In this document: in pieces, positions 15,259-22,389 of the stretch
How the letters are laid out: each line of letters starts with the position of its first letter
Position numbering within the stretch: position 1 is the first letter of the stretch
Origin: an uncultured bacterium
GTDB taxonomy: Bacteria; Patescibacteriota; Minisyncoccia; Moranbacterales; GWC2-37-73
Direction of reading: 5' to 3'
NCBI GenBank assembly: GCA_903861715.1
Contig: CAIOVI010000055.1
Coordinates: 1 to 36,716 of the forward strand
Length of the DNA: 36,716 bases
The notes under the pieces: model-generated
The model's input: the letters and a program-made list of their open reading frames with translations, nothing else
What the model was told of the DNA's origin: nothing
Databases searched by the model: none
Made by a program: the position numbers and the translations under genes

Positions 15259-15600
15259 CTGCACCATATGAAGTACGTAGGCCCGTCTCGTTCGAGGCTT
15301 GTCCACCTTGGCGAGTGCCAAACGAGACAGTCCGAGGCGGACGAAAAACAAGTGATGAGCGTTAAAAAAATCGACATAGAAATGTCGTCCTGAACTTGTT
15401 TCAGGATCTCGGTTGCACTGAACTTACTGAAACAAAGAAAGTAGATTCTGAAACAAGTTCGCAGTGACAAAATGAGTTTGCCCCAGCAACAATCCGCCCA
15501 GGGCGGAGAGATTTCCCTGCCTGCCGGCCTGTCTGCCGATAGGCAGGTAGGCAAGTTTTGTAACTTCTTCTTTGCGGAAAAGAAAAGTTAATCCCAACCC
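15259..15600. repeat. Composite copy of repeat R2 carrying nested insertions
   Basis: The left end (15259-15282) and the segment 15343-15365 match 10747-10787 but are split by a 60-bp insert. After 15366 the R2 homology is broken by other repeat-like units: a CGACAT/ATGTCG hairpin, then TCCTGAACTTGTTTCAGGATC and its partial inverse near 15448. R2 homology resumes at about 15479 (TTTGCCCCAGCAAC) and ends with a TTCTTT-GCGG-AAAAG hairpin. Palindromes CCGCCCAGGGCGG and CCTGCC...GGCAGG lie at 15500-15551. The several open frames crossing it are not genes. Confidence 0.75.
15283..15342. mobile_element. 60-bp palindromic element inserted in repeat R2
   Basis: Compared with the empty site at 10768-10769, these 60 bp are extra. 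The insert contains GTCTCGTT and AACGAGAC as inverted arms and CGAGGC twice. It has no coding capacity, so if mobile it would depend on a helper (MITE- or REP-like). A target-site duplication is not clear. Confidence 0.55.
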
Positions 15601-15695
15601 TGGTTTGCCACGCATGATTACATGCTCGCAAAGACAGTAAAAATTTTTCCATCAAAAAAAGCCTGGGCTTTATTTAGATAAAGTCAGACTTTGAA

Positions 15696-15738
15696 TTGTT
15701 GATTCAGGGCCACAACTTGGGCGACCCTAAATCAACAA
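15696..15738. terminator. 14-bp stem-loop after the 15759 gene
   Basis: TTGTTGATTCAGGG (15696-15709) pairs with CCCTAAATCAACAA (15725-15738) with one G-U pair. It lies 20 bp beyond the stop of the minus-strand orphan. No long T-run follows, so it may be a weak terminator or an mRNA-stabilising hairpin. Confidence 0.5.
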
Positions 15739-15758
15739 AAGAACATACGCGTTTCAAA

Positions 15759-16352
15759 TTACGCAGCCCTCCTCTTTGACGTAATAAAATGCTCCTCCAG
15801 CAGCTCTCTTTTTACTGCTTGACTGGCAATTTTAACTACATCATCAAAAATAGATTTGGAAGACGAATCATGGTTAAGATAGAGTTTTCTTCCATGTAGC
15901 CCTTCAAGGAGTTGCCTAAGAGCGGGAATCTTCACTATCTCAATTGATATCTGAAGATTATCTTCAATAAGCAGCTTCCTCAGAGAGGCATACTTTGTAA
16001 ATTGATTTAACTCCACTTCTTGACATAATTCTTCCCCATAAAAAGCTCGAACAATTTTTCTCATCTCGGAAGTAAAAAGAAAAGTGCCAAATTCCTGAAT
16101 TCTTTTTCCATAAACATTAATGTAGCTTTGTTTTTTCTTTTTTGCCACTCGGTAAAAAGACAAAAGCAATAAAGCTATTCTGAATGTTCCCTCTTCAACG
16201 AAATTAAAGTCTTTGCCTATTAAATAGGTAAGAACTGGAATTTTGGTTACCCCTTTAAATTTGTCATATTTGCACAGTGACAAACAATTGGCGTCGGGGT
16301 CTCCATTAAATGATTTTAAGACGCCATTAATTCCTCCCCTAGGCTTTCTCAT
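15759..16352 (-). CDS. Orphan protein of 197 aa
   Basis: Not recognised. The protein starts MRKPRGGINGVLKSFNGD, has a hydrophobic helix near residues 58-69 (TFRIALLLLSFY) that is probably buried rather than membrane-spanning, and is basic at the C-terminus (TSKRRAA). Two cysteines are near residues 23 and 27. An SD, AAAGGA, lies eight bases before the ATG at 16352. A stem-loop (15696-15738) follows the stop. No neighbour suggests a role; the nearest genes are hrcA, divergent behind the repeat mosaic, and small membrane ORFs. Confidence 0.7.
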   Translation of the reverse strand: MRKPRGGINGVLKSFNGDPDANCLSLCKYDKFKGVTKIPVLTYLIGKDFNFVEEGTFRIALLLLSFYRVAKKKKQSYINVYGKRIQEFGTFLFTSEMRKIVRAFYGEELCQEVELNQFTKYASLRKLLIEDNLQISIEIVKIPALRQLLEGLHGRKLYLNHDSSSKSIFDDVVKIASQAVKRELLEEHFITSKRRAA

Positions 16353-16664
16353 GGTTATCCTTTTCTGTTTAAAGTATTGACTAAATTGACAAATAGCGAA
16401 ATTTAACTTTGCCTATTTTTACCAAAAAACCCACCGAAAGTCAAGCCTGAAACCTTGACAAAGCCAGGGTTTTCTGCTAATTTTCAATTTAGCTTTTTTG
16501 AAAAATTAATACCCTTCCCCCAACCAAAATATCAGAAAAATGATCATTTATACTTGCCTCAAATATGCAATCAAAGAACTTGCAATTTTGATGCGCACCC
16601 TGAAAAGAAAGTTTGAAGAAAAAAAGAAAATTGCAGATTCAGAAACCCTTTAAACTCACAAAAA
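16353..16664. other. Intergenic, nothing assigned
   Basis: AT-rich sequence between the divergent orphan and the small plus-strand ORFs. A short frame from ATG 16591 stops after 16 codons. No clear promoter or RNA was seen. Confidence 0.5.
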
Positions 16665-16997
16665 ATGACGCAACGAATACGAGGACTACTATCGCGACAG
16701 CCAATGCTGTTGCTGCTGCCTCTGCTACTTTTTCTTCTAATCCCAATTCTATTGACACCGCCATCTCTGAAGGCCTTTCTTGCGCTCACGTCGATAAACC
16801 TTGGGTCAACCTTTTTGGTTGTTGGCCTAATGTATATTCCTGATTGTGACAAGCATGAAACCCCCCAACATTTAAAAGTTCCTTTTGTTGTTGGAGTTTT
16901 TGCGCTAGCTTTCATTTTTTTGTGTAAGGGAGTTTCCTTGGCAGCTCCTTTTTCTTTTTTAAAATTCTTTCCATTTTTAAAACCATGGAATTTCTAA
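16665..16997 (+). CDS. Possible small membrane protein, reading frame uncertain
   Basis: The 110-codon frame has two strong hydrophobic segments near residues 14-60 and one at about 74-90 (PFVVGVFALAFIFLCKG). The first half is suspicious: its CTG/CTT-rich codons are a shift of the Ala/Ser-rich frame at 16613-16843, which looks more like natural protein (NAVAAASATFSSNPNS). The real gene may therefore run in the 16613 frame first and move to this frame near 16815, by frameshift or decay. There is no SD before ATG 16665. Its 3' end overlaps the next ORF by 13 bases. Confidence 0.35.
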   Translation: MTQRIRGLLSRQPMLLLLPLLLFLLIPILLTPPSLKAFLALTSINLGSTFLVVGLMYIPDCDKHETPQHLKVPFVVGVFALAFIFLCKGVSLAAPFSFLKFFPFLKPWNF

Positions 16998-17176
16998 AGA
17001 ATATCTGCTGGCAAGGCTTCGCTTTTGGGTCACTAATTATTGCAACTGCAATCATCGCTGGCCCTCACAAAGAACCAAACAAGCCTCCCAAAAAAGGTTA
17101 TCAACTCTTGTGGATAGGCCTTATTGTCTTGGGATTAGTGAATATTATTTTGTCCCTAATTCCAAATATTTTCTAA
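16985..17176 (+). CDS. Small membrane protein, 63 aa
   Basis: It has two predicted membrane segments: residues about 8-26 (CWQGFAFGSLIIATAIIAG) and 42-60 (LLWIGLIVLGLVNIILSLI), joined by a basic, Pro-rich loop. It overlaps the end of the upstream frame, which suggests translational coupling. No SD is clear. Function unknown. Confidence 0.55.
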   Translation: MEFLKNICWQGFAFGSLIIATAIIAGPHKEPNKPPKKGYQLLWIGLIVLGLVNIILSLIPNIF

Positions 17177-17261
17177 CCCAAAAGTTTTTAAAAGACAACA
17201 AAAAAAATCGTATTTTTTCAACCCGCTTTCAAGGAAAGCTAACAAAAAAGGAGAATTTCAC

Positions 17262-17474
17262 GTGAAAAAGAAAACAGTCTTTAGGGACCTTATTATCACA
17301 GGCGGATGCTTCATTACACTTGAAGCTCTCCTGAGGATTATCAAAAAAATGAAGGTGGCAAAAGGGCTTGCTGATTTCTTTGGCACGCCACCACCCGTAA
17401 CAAAATTTAAACAAGGAACTCGCAAAGAAGGGGTTCCAGGTTTTCTGCACTGCGGGAGAGCAGAAAATAATTAA
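17262..17474 (+). CDS. Small orphan protein, 70 aa, GTG start
   Basis: Not recognised. It reads MKKKTVFRDLIITGGCFITL (GTG start) with one short hydrophobic helix at about residues 10-24, then a basic and Pro/Gly-rich tail ending in CGRAENN. The GTG is favoured because a near-perfect SD, AAAAAGGAG, lies eight bases upstream. A strong terminator follows at 17491-17529, so this is a complete expression unit despite its size. Confidence 0.65.
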   Translation: MKKKTVFRDLIITGGCFITLEALLRIIKKMKVAKGLADFFGTPPPVTKFKQGTRKEGVPGFLHCGRAENN

Positions 17475-17490
17475 CAAACTCCTTTCTTTC

Positions 17491-17529
17491 AAAAAGGCAG
17501 TGTCGTTCTCACGCGACATTGCCTTTTTT
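17491..17529 (+). terminator. Rho-independent terminator
   Basis: AAAAAGGCA-G-TGTCG, a TTCTCACG loop, CGACA-T-TGCCTTTTTT. It lies 17 bases after the stop of the 70-aa gene. Confidence 0.92.
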
Positions 17530-17551
17530 ATTATCTAGCAAAGTGAGCGTC

Positions 17552-17664
17552 CCGATATTTATCGGCACCGAGCGAGCGACGATAACAAAAGGTTAATACC
17601 TCACCGATTTTATCGGTGTGAGCCCGAAGGGTCCAGGGCTTGCCCTGGGTATTGATAACCTTTT
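17552..17664. ncRNA. Multi-hairpin element, possible structured RNA or repeat
   Basis: Three perfect hairpins lie within about 100 bases: CCGAT/ATCGG (17552-17565), CACCGAT/ATCGGTG (17602-17618) and CCAGGGC/GCCCTGG (17633-17648). An outer pair AAAAGGTTAATACC (17587-17600) and GGTATTGATAACCTTTT (17648-17664) encloses the last two, with one small bulge. The region is GC-rich in AT-rich surroundings and holds no ORF. It may be a non-coding RNA or a composite palindromic repeat; nothing in the sequence decides between them. Strand is unknown. Confidence 0.4.
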
Positions 17665-17793
17665 ATTTCCCCTTTTTGCTCTAGCAAGTTAACAATTCAG
17701 CAATGTAACAATTTTCTTTTCACGCCTTGCCTTTCCGCCTCTTTTTGCTAAATGGTTTTTCGGAGGACCGTCCTGGGTGAAGCTCTCTTGATC

Positions 17794-18030
17794 TTACAAC
17801 TTTCTACCTTTCTTATTCCAGGCAATATTCAAATTATCTGCAGCAAATTTATCATGCTGGATTCCAAAATATTCAGCCACGCCTTCCAAGAGTCGTGTCA
17901 TTGCTTCTTTTTCATCATCACCTCTTTCTTCAACCACTTCCTTTGTGGTTTTAAATTTACCATCTTCAATTTCCTCCTCGTGTGACAAAACATAACCGTT
18001 TTCGATTTTTTCTATTTTAAGTTCCCACAT
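17794..18030 (-). CDS. Small acidic protein, 78 aa
   Basis: Not recognised. It reads MWELKIEKIENGYVLSHEEE, with beta-like alternation at the start and an acidic middle, then a helix (EKEAMTRLLEGVAEYFGI) and a short tail. No signal peptide. It starts 17 bases after the end of the degraded RhuM-type gene on the same strand, so it was probably in the same transcript. The poly-A-like sequence before the ATG gives no SD. A phage- or island-type accessory gene is possible, but only from context. Confidence 0.65.
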   Translation of the reverse strand: MWELKIEKIENGYVLSHEEEIEDGKFKTTKEVVEERGDDEKEAMTRLLEGVAEYFGIQHDKFAADNLNIAWNKKGRKL

Positions 18031-18047
18031 ATATTTTTTAATCTTTT

Positions 18048-18842
18048 TTAATCTTTTTTCTTCATTCTTTTCTGTGCTTCTAAAACTTTTTTAATTTCAC
18101 GATCAAAGTCAGAAATATATTCTCTATCCTGCCGAATTCTAAATTTATCATATTCATATTCCGCCTTAATCTTAGCCTCAAGCGCTGTCACCTTTCCATA
18201 TCAATATTGGGTAGCTTGAAATTCTTAGTACCTGCGTTAGCAGTTCTGACCAATCATTCATGTTTGTGATAATTTGTCTTGTTGCAAGGTTTTCAGCTAA
18301 ATCAAGATATGCAGAAACCAATCTTTCCAGTTCTTTTAAATCTGTGATCTTTTGATAAAATCGTCTCTCACTAATCCTAATTTCTCTAATTCTTTCAAGC
18401 AAATTATCATAGTAATCTTTGCCGAAATGTTTTGATTGCTTCAATCTCTCATCGTCTAACACAAAACCTTTTACGATAAATTCCTCCAACACATTCTCGG
18501 ACCATATTCTGAATTTTATCGCTTTTTCTGAATTAATCCTAAAACCAACCGCAACAACAGCTTTGAGATTATAGAAGTTTGTTTTATAATTTTTTCCATC
18601 GTCTGCAGTTGTCAAGAATTCCTTGACAACTGACTTTTCACTCAATTCACAATCTTTGAAAATATTACTTAGATGCAAACTGACATTTTGCTTAGTGGTT
18701 CCAAAAAGTTCCGCCATCAATTTCTGATTAAGCCAAATAGTATCATCGAAAAAATAGACGTCAATATTCACCAACCCATCATCAGTTTTATAGACCACAA
18801 AATTATCGAATTTTTCCAAAGTTGAAACTATTTTTTTTTCAT
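18048..18842 (-). pseudogene. Degraded RhuM-family (Fic/DOC-associated virulence RhuM) gene
   Basis: The main open part (18178-18819) matches RhuM-type proteins: a DNA-binding-like N-terminus (IWLNQKLMAELFGTTKQNVSLHL), FYNLKAVVAVGFRINS, and RRFYQKITD. Family members are usually about 340 residues. Here about 80 residues after KITD are missing. Near 18240 the frame shifts, and a second shift in an A-run near 18195 hides the true C-terminus, which reads KVTALEAKIKAEYEYDKFRI and ends near 18048. At the 5' end the probable start ATG (18842), with an SD-like AGGTAGGG, is followed by A9 and a stop; one more A would restore the frame. Promoter at 18871-18899. RhuM function is not well defined. Confidence 0.8.
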
Positions 18843-18870
18843 ATTTTTTACCCTACCTACTTATAGTGGT

Positions 18871-18899
18871 ATCATAACATCTTATTATTTTCCATGCAA
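18871..18899 (-). promoter_or_regulatory. Promoter of the RhuM-type gene
   Basis: On the minus strand TTGCAT (18899-18894) and TATGAT (18876-18871) are 17 bp apart. The expected leader of about 22 nt ends at ATG 18842, which supports that ATG as the original start. Confidence 0.6.
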
Positions 18900-19012
18900 G
18901 ACTGACCCTTTTTTGATTTTTCTATTTCAAAAGCTAAAATTCAGAATCTTTTACCAGTTACTGATCACCGCTGCTAGTTACCAATTACTGGTCACTATCT
19001 GAAAACAATGCC

Positions 19013-19040
19013 TTGCCTTTCCCCTTCTTTTTGCTATAAT
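19013..19040 (+). promoter_or_regulatory. Promoter of the polysaccharide locus
   Basis: TTGCCT (19013-19018), 16 bp, TATAAT (19035-19040). The leader to ATG 19111 is about 65 nt and contains tandem AAATGATT/AAATGTT words. No other strong promoter is seen before the long gene run that follows. Confidence 0.7.
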
Positions 19041-19110
19041 CAAGAAGCTTCAGAAAAGGCATTTTGCTCCCTGTCCCCATGATTAAATGTTTAAATGATT
19101 AAATGTTCAA

Positions 19111-19797
19111 ATGAATACCTCTCCCCGCATCTTTATCGTCATCCCCGCCTACAACGAAGAAGAAAAAATAAGCTCAGTCATTTCAAGTCTCAGAGAAGCT
19201 GGATATGAAAATATTCTCGTGGTTAATGACGGGAGCAGGGATGGCACCGCCAAAACAGCCAGCGAGACTGGCGCTGAGGTTTTGAACCACATCATCAACC
19301 GCGGACAAGGTGCGGCTCTCAGAACTGGAATTGAATATCTTCGTGAAACATACTCCCCTGACATAATTGTGACTTTTGATGCCGATGGACAACATCGAGT
19401 TGAAGATATTGAAAAAATCATCAAACCAATTGTCGAAGAAAATGTTGACATCGTGATTGGATCAAGGTTTTTGGAAAAAAAATGCAACGCTCCACTCCTG
19501 CGAAGAATCATCCTGAAAGCTGGAATAGTCTTCACCAACACAATCTCAAACATCAAATTGACCGACACTCACAACGGCCTGCGAGCCCTTGGCAGAAAAG
19601 CCATTGATTCAATCGAAATCAGCCATCGAGGAATGGAACATGCTTCCGACATTATTGATGAAATCACAAAAAAAGGCCTTTCCTATAAAGAAGTTCCCGT
19701 TGAAATAATCTATTCAGACTATTCCCTAGCCAAAGGTCAAAAGAGTTCAAACTTCATGAAAATGGGGATTAAAATCATAATCAAAAAACTCCAATGA
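19111..19797 (+). CDS. GT2 glycosyltransferase, polyprenyl-phosphate sugar synthase type
   Basis: This enzyme probably moves a sugar from a nucleotide sugar to a polyprenyl phosphate (dolichol-phosphate mannosyltransferase-like). Its 228 residues show the GT-A motifs: FIVIPAYNEEEKI near the start, VVNDGSRDGT, the metal-binding FDADGQHR (about 90-96), GSRF, and DTHNGLRAL. There is no C-terminal membrane anchor in the protein itself. The next gene, overlapping by four bases, encodes a DUF2304 membrane protein that commonly pairs with such enzymes and probably anchors it. First gene of the locus; promoter at 19013-19040. The sugar is not predictable. Confidence 0.93.
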   Translation: MNTSPRIFIVIPAYNEEEKISSVISSLREAGYENILVVNDGSRDGTAKTASETGAEVLNHIINRGQGAALRTGIEYLRETYSPDIIVTFDADGQHRVEDIEKIIKPIVEENVDIVIGSRFLEKKCNAPLLRRIILKAGIVFTNTISNIKLTDTHNGLRALGRKAIDSIEISHRGMEHASDIIDEITKKGLSYKEVPVEIIYSDYSLAKGQKSSNFMKMGIKIIIKKLQ

Positions 19798-20129
19798 TTT
19801 TCAAAATATTCATTCTCATCTTTATCATCTTTGCAGCATCCAGAACATACCTTCGCTTCAAAGACAAATCTATCAACATAGCAAGCCTTTCTCTGTGGAT
19901 TTTAATCTGGCTCACGGTGCTTTTGTTGGTTTTTGATCCTAAGATATCAGACATTGCAGCATCACTTCTTGGGATTAATGGAGGAGTAAATGCAATGTTT
20001 TTCATTGCAATCATACTTCTTTTTTATCTCGTATTTCGTCTATATGTAAAAATGGATACCATCGACAAGCATCTCACTGACCTATCAATTGAAACATCCA
20101 AAGAATTACATAAAAAGAACAAGCTATGA
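19794..20129 (+). CDS. DUF2304 small membrane protein
   Basis: The 111 residues contain three predicted membrane segments (about 2-17, 29-47 and 62-84) and a charged C-terminal helix in the cytoplasm. Length, topology and position directly after a polyprenyl-phosphate GT2 match the DUF2304 family. The start codon overlaps the GT2 stop (ATGA), and the stop overlaps the next start in the same way, so the three genes are translationally coupled. It probably anchors or assists the GT2 (inference from repeated pairing of these families). Confidence 0.85.
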   Translation: MIFKIFILIFIIFAASRTYLRFKDKSINIASLSLWILIWLTVLLLVFDPKISDIAASLLGINGGVNAMFFIAIILLFYLVFRLYVKMDTIDKHLTDLSIETSKELHKKNKL

Positions 20130-21238
20130 GAATATGTTTTATTGTTGAACATTTTTTTCCCCATATCGGCGGAGTTGAAGTTGCATTTGAAGAATATGCA
20201 AAAAGACTTTCCCAAAAAGGACACCAAGTGAAAATAATCACCAGCAATTCTGGCGGAATTACGGGCAAGAAAGAAAAGGACGGCTACAAGATTTACTATT
20301 TAAGTTGTAAATCTTTTTTCGGACACCCAATATTGCAAAAAGATGAGCTCGATAAACATGTTGAATGGGCTGACGTTGTTCACACCACTACCTACACAGC
20401 CGCACTGCCAACTGCAGGTCTCTGCAGCAAATACAAGAAACCCTGTGTAATAATGGTTCACGAAGTTCTGGGAAAGAAATGGTTTCTTGTTGAAAAAAAT
20501 CCAATCATAGCCACGGGTCTTCTTTTTTTTGAATTGCATGTATTGACAAGAAAATATAGCATATGGCAAACAGTGTCGCAATCAACCCAGAATGATTTAA
20601 TGAAACACAGAATTCCAAAAGAAAAAATCAAACTTATCTATCATGGAATTGATCAAGCAATTTGGAATTCAAATGTGGCAGAGAAAAACCTCAATGAATT
20701 TCTTGGTTTTGAAAAGACTGAGAAGATTTTTCTCTACAATGGCAGACCAGGGAAAACAAAGGGTATTTTTCTCCTGCTTGAAGCCATCAATATCATCAAA
20801 GATAAAATTCCAAAAGATTTCAAATTTGGATTCATCTTGAGCAAAAAACCAACCAATGAAAGAAAGAAATTTGAAGATATTACAAGAAAATACAAACTTG
20901 AAGGTTTAGTGAAAATAAAAGATTCGCTTCCCTATCAAGAGTTGCCAGGTTATCGAAAAAATTCCTTTGCTTTCATTGCACCTTCACTCACGGAAGGATT
21001 TGGTTTTGCGGTGGCAGAAACCTCAGCACTGAAAGTTCCCATAATTGCCAGCAGCGCCGGTTCTCTTCCTGAGGTTGCAAGTGGAAAAGTGCTATTTTTT
21101 GAAAATGGAAATTCGACAGATTTGGCAGAAAAAATCCTCCTCGCAACCGAAAATAAATTCCAGCAAATACCAGAGAAAAAATTCGATTGGGATGAATCGA
21201 GCGAAAAAATAATGGAAATTTATCAAAATTTAATATGA
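20126..21238 (+). CDS. GT4 glycosyltransferase
   Basis: A retaining GT-B-fold glycosyltransferase of 370 residues. The N-terminal domain starts MRICFIVEHFFPHIGGVEVA, with the family GG(V/I)E motif. The C-terminal domain has FLYNGRPGKTKGIFLLLEAI and the donor-binding SLTEGFGFAVAETSALKVPIIAS (EX7E motif), followed by GSLPEVA. It is cytoplasmic or membrane-associated and should add a sugar to a lipid-linked glycan. It overlaps both neighbours by four bases. Donor and acceptor cannot be inferred. Confidence 0.93.
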   Translation: MRICFIVEHFFPHIGGVEVAFEEYAKRLSQKGHQVKIITSNSGGITGKKEKDGYKIYYLSCKSFFGHPILQKDELDKHVEWADVVHTTTYTAALPTAGLCSKYKKPCVIMVHEVLGKKWFLVEKNPIIATGLLFFELHVLTRKYSIWQTVSQSTQNDLMKHRIPKEKIKLIYHGIDQAIWNSNVAEKNLNEFLGFEKTEKIFLYNGRPGKTKGIFLLLEAINIIKDKIPKDFKFGFILSKKPTNERKKFEDITRKYKLEGLVKIKDSLPYQELPGYRKNSFAFIAPSLTEGFGFAVAETSALKVPIIASSAGSLPEVASGKVLFFENGNSTDLAEKILLATENKFQQIPEKKFDWDESSEKIMEIYQNLI

Positions 21239-22389
21239 AAGTTGCAATGATAATTGAAGCATGGCATCCAATTTGGGGTGGTGGACAGTCCCACGTCTTT
21301 GAGCTGTCAAAAAAACTTATCAGCAATCATGGATGCAAAATAGATGTCTTTGTGATGAATCTTCAAGATGAGAATGGAAATATTCAAAAAAATATTGAGG
21401 AATTTGAAGATGGAAACTTGAGAATAATCCGAACAGGCAAAGCAAGGAATTTCAATTCTTTCACCGATCGCCTATCGTGGATATTCGAAGTAGTCAGTGA
21501 AGTAAAATCAAACCATAAAAAAGAAAAATATTCATTAATTCACGCTCATGCCAATCTTCCAGGGATTCCAGGAAAAATTTTAAGAGACCAATTGAAAATA
21601 CCTGTCATTTATACTATTCACGGAAACGGTGCAAATTCAATGGTCGATATGTACGGCAAAAATTTAAAAAGCCTCATTCTGTCAATTATAGAAAATTTTC
21701 TCCATACCAAAATAAAATATGATGCAGAGATAAGTGTAGATAGGCTTACTTCAGAAAAGCCAAATAAGAACAAGAGAATTTCAGTAATCTCAAATGGTGT
21801 TGATATTGAAAAATTTGAAAATGTAAATATTGCGAAAGACAGCACTAAAATAAAATTTATTTTCGTCGGAAGACTTCATAAACAAAAAGGCTTAGACTAT
21901 TTGTTAACAGCAGTAAGCAAAATAAAAAATGAATTACCAATAAATGCTGAATTTCACATAATTGGCTCAGGAGAATTAGAAAAACATCTAATGCAAAAAT
22001 GCATAGACCTCGACATCAAAAATCTTTTCAAATTTAGAGGTAAAATCTATAATGCAGACTTAATAAGGGAATATAAATCTTCAAACATATTCATCCTGCC
22101 ATCATTGTATGAGGGACAGCCCTTAACACTTCTTGAAGCCTGGGCAGCAAGGTTGCCTGTTATTGCTACGGATGTTGGGGATAATAAATATTTTGTGAAA
22201 AATGAAATTAATGGTTATCTAGTGCCAGCAAAAAATATAACTGCCTTATCAAAAGCAATTTTAAAATCACTGAACAATGTATATATCCAAACTATGGGCG
22301 AAAATGGATTCGATTTTGTTAAGAATAATCACACTTGGGATATTGTCGCTAAACAAACATATGAAATTTATTCAAAAACTCTTCAATAA
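21235..22389 (+). CDS. GT4 glycosyltransferase
   Basis: 384 residues with GT-B fold signatures. The N-terminal MKVAMIIEAWHPIWGGGQSH carries the glycine-rich loop. The middle has YTIHGNG and VISNGVDIEKFE, and the C-terminal half has FVGRLHKQKGLDYLL and LPSLYEGQPLTLLEAWAARLPVIATDVGDN (EX7E). It probably transfers a hexose in glycan assembly. Four-base overlap with the upstream GT4; its last 29 bases overlap the start of the large membrane protein. Confidence 0.94.
   Translation: MKVAMIIEAWHPIWGGGQSHVFELSKKLISNHGCKIDVFVMNLQDENGNIQKNIEEFEDGNLRIIRTGKARNFNSFTDRLSWIFEVVSEVKSNHKKEKYSLIHAHANLPGIPGKILRDQLKIPVIYTIHGNGANSMVDMYGKNLKSLILSIIENFLHTKIKYDAEISVDRLTSEKPNKNKRISVISNGVDIEKFENVNIAKDSTKIKFIFVGRLHKQKGLDYLLTAVSKIKNELPINAEFHIIGSGELEKHLMQKCIDLDIKNLFKFRGKIYNADLIREYKSSNIFILPSLYEGQPLTLLEAWAARLPVIATDVGDNKYFVKNEINGYLVPAKNITALSKAILKSLNNVYIQTMGENGFDFVKNNHTWDIVAKQTYEIYSKTLQ

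Noticed and set aside
15186-15655. Several overlapping ORFs
   Set aside because: They are translations of stacked palindromic repeats.
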